A stretch of 64,000 nt of DNA from an uncultured Collinsella sp. (GTDB lineage: Bacteria; Actinomycetota; Coriobacteriia; Coriobacteriales; Coriobacteriaceae). Where the stretch lies: the NCBI GenBank assembly GCA_900541695.1, contig UQKL01000010.1, forward strand, positions 1 to 64,000, given 5' to 3'. The notes beneath the pieces were generated by a model that did no database searches, was not told the DNA's origin, and worked only from the letters and a program-made list of their open reading frames with translations. Every line of letters starts with the position of its first letter. Position 1 is the first letter of the stretch. This document shows, piece after piece, positions 62,558 through 64,000 of the stretch. The position numbers and the translations under genes are program-made.

Positions 62558-62647
62558 AGATACCCACATGGAATTACATAGCTGCCAAAGAGCAGCCCTT
62601 CCTGTGGGTGTCTGGTCCGCTTTGAGCGGTCGGGCATCTATTTTTTT
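62558..62647 (+). promoter_or_regulatory. Candidate pyrimidine attenuator in the pyrR leader
   Basis: Two competing structures are visible. Segment 62558-62572 (AGATACCCACATGGA) can pair with 62600-62613 (TCCTGTGGGTGTCT), an antiterminator. The same 3' segment forms the left arm of a terminator at 62607-62647: GGTGTCTG and TCCGC pair with GCGG and TCGGGCATC, with G-T pairs and a bulge, followed by seven T. PyrR of the B. subtilis type controls such switches by binding the RNA at high UMP. The gene that follows is pyrR, which supports the reading. Confidence 0.65.
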
Positions 62648-62674
62648 GACTGTGTCAGCAGTCAAGACATGTGA

Positions 62675-63271
<597 letters not shown>

Positions 63272-63275
63272 TACC

Positions 63276-64000
63276 GTGGCGTTCAACCATAAGCACCTGA
63301 TCGACATTACCGAGTACTCCGAAGAGGACATCAAGCTCATCCTCGAGACCGCCAAGGCGTTCTCCGAGGTCAACGAGCGTGCCATCAAGAAGGTCCCCAC
63401 GCTCAAGGGCAAGACCATCGTCAACATGTTCAACGAGCCCTCGACGCGCACCCGCAGCTCCTTCGAGCTCGCCGAGAAGCGTCTTTCGGCCGACAGCCTC
63501 AACTTTGGCGGCTCCTCGACCTCTACGGTCAAGGGCGAGAGCCTCGTCGACACCGTCGAGACCCTCAACGCCTATAAGATCGACTGCATCGTCGTGCGCG
63601 ATAAGCACGCCGGTGCTCCCTACATCGTCACGCAGAACTCGCCCGCGAGCGTCATCTGCGCCGGTGACGGCAAGCACAACCATCCCACGCAGGCCCTGCT
63701 CGACCTGTACACCATCTGGGAACACAAGGGTGACTTCCACGGTCTGAAGGTCGCCGTCGTCGGCGATATCGCGCACTCCCGTGTCTGCGGCTCGCTGATC
63801 CCTGCGTTGAAGATCATGGGCTGCGAGACCTACGCGGTTGCCCCCGGCACGCTGCTGCCGCCGGCGCCCGAGGTTCTGGGCTGCGATCACGTGACGAGCG
63901 ACCTCGATTCCGTTCTGCCCGAGCTGGACGTCGTCTACATGCTGCGCGTGCAGCAGGAGCGCCTCGAGGGTGCCCCGTTCCCCACGATTCGCGAGTACCA
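63276..64000 (+). CDS. pyrB: Aspartate carbamoyltransferase catalytic subunit, truncated by the window end
   Basis: First committed step of pyrimidine synthesis. The first 241 codons of an expected 310 are present. The carbamoyl-phosphate loop is FNEPSTRTRSSFELAEKRL (S56 to R60), with GESLVDTVETLNAYKIDCIVVR, HPTQALLDLYT and VAVVGDIAHSRV also visible. GTG 63276 is used, with GGAGGTG nine bases upstream at the end of pyrR. The gene runs off the right edge, so no claim on integrity can be made. Confidence 0.95.
   Translation, partial: MAFNHKHLIDITEYSEEDIKLILETAKAFSEVNERAIKKVPTLKGKTIVNMFNEPSTRTRSSFELAEKRLSADSLNFGGSSTSTVKGESLVDTVETLNAYKIDCIVVRDKHAGAPYIVTQNSPASVICAGDGKHNHPTQALLDLYTIWEHKGDFHGLKVAVVGDIAHSRVCGSLIPALKIMGCETYAVAPGTLLPPAPEVLGCDHVTSDLDSVLPELDVVYMLRVQQERLEGAPFPTIREY

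Overview
The window looks like a chromosomal segment of a GC-rich Actinobacterium of the class Coriobacteriia, most likely Collinsella or a close relative. This is inferred from the high GC content, the gene order around mreB-rodA, rplU-rpmA-obgE and rpsB-tsf-pyrH, an AdhE, an alpha2beta2-type GlyRS, and REP-type repeats next to a REP-associated transposase. No rRNA gene was available to confirm it. The segment is almost entirely housekeeping genes packed in operons, with frequent TTG and GTG starts. No prophage, CRISPR array or resistance island was seen.

Region 1 (1-8927, minus strand apart from an IS end): the right end of an IS3-family element (1-77) abuts a one-operon shikimate cluster. 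In transcription order it is DAHP synthase, tyrA, aroB, aroA, aroC, pheA, an aroE-aroK fusion and aroQ. All seven shikimate steps plus the Phe and Tyr branch enzymes are present. A REP pair (3086-3213) lies between aroC and pheA, and a second type of hairpin (619-659) between aroEK and aroQ. A terminator-like hairpin in the leader of the first gene suggests attenuation.

Region 2 (8928-13050): tRNA-Arg(CCG) with its own promoter and terminator, a CtpE-like P-type ATPase, and a zinc-ribbon membrane protein.

Region 3 (13158-22040): a cyclophilin, a membrane-anchored TPR protein, then the elongation operon mreB-mreC-mreD-PBP2-rodA and a DUF697-like protein.

Region 4 (22051-28808): a radical-SAM pair, rplU-rpmA, obgE, nadD, yqeK and rsfS, which cover ribosome assembly and NAD synthesis.

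Region 5 (28809-29999): an AT-richer REP-associated tyrosine transposase (RAYT) gene surrounded by REP sequences. This is the most distinctive element of the window. The repeats beside it match the pair inserted in the aro operon 25 kb away.

Region 6 (30000-42352): dinB (minus strand), rpsP-khpA-rimM-trmD-lepB, glyQS, the regulator/enzyme pair PDRP-PPDK, rplS and rnhB.

Region 7 (42541-47750): yraN-comM-dprA-trmFO-xerC with overlapping or closely spaced genes. xerC has no ATG, GTG or TTG at the expected start; an ATA overlapping the trmFO stop is the best candidate.

Region 8 (47799-58132): rpsB-tsf, then pyrH-frr-uppS-cdsA-dxr-rseP-ispG-proS. It links translation, undecaprenyl and phospholipid synthesis and the MEP pathway. 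RseP carries an unusual insertion of about 115 residues with a winged-helix-like segment.

Region 9 (58159-64000): a small APH-fold kinase, adhE and rpmB on the minus strand, then pyrR and the 5' part of pyrB behind a likely pyrimidine attenuator.
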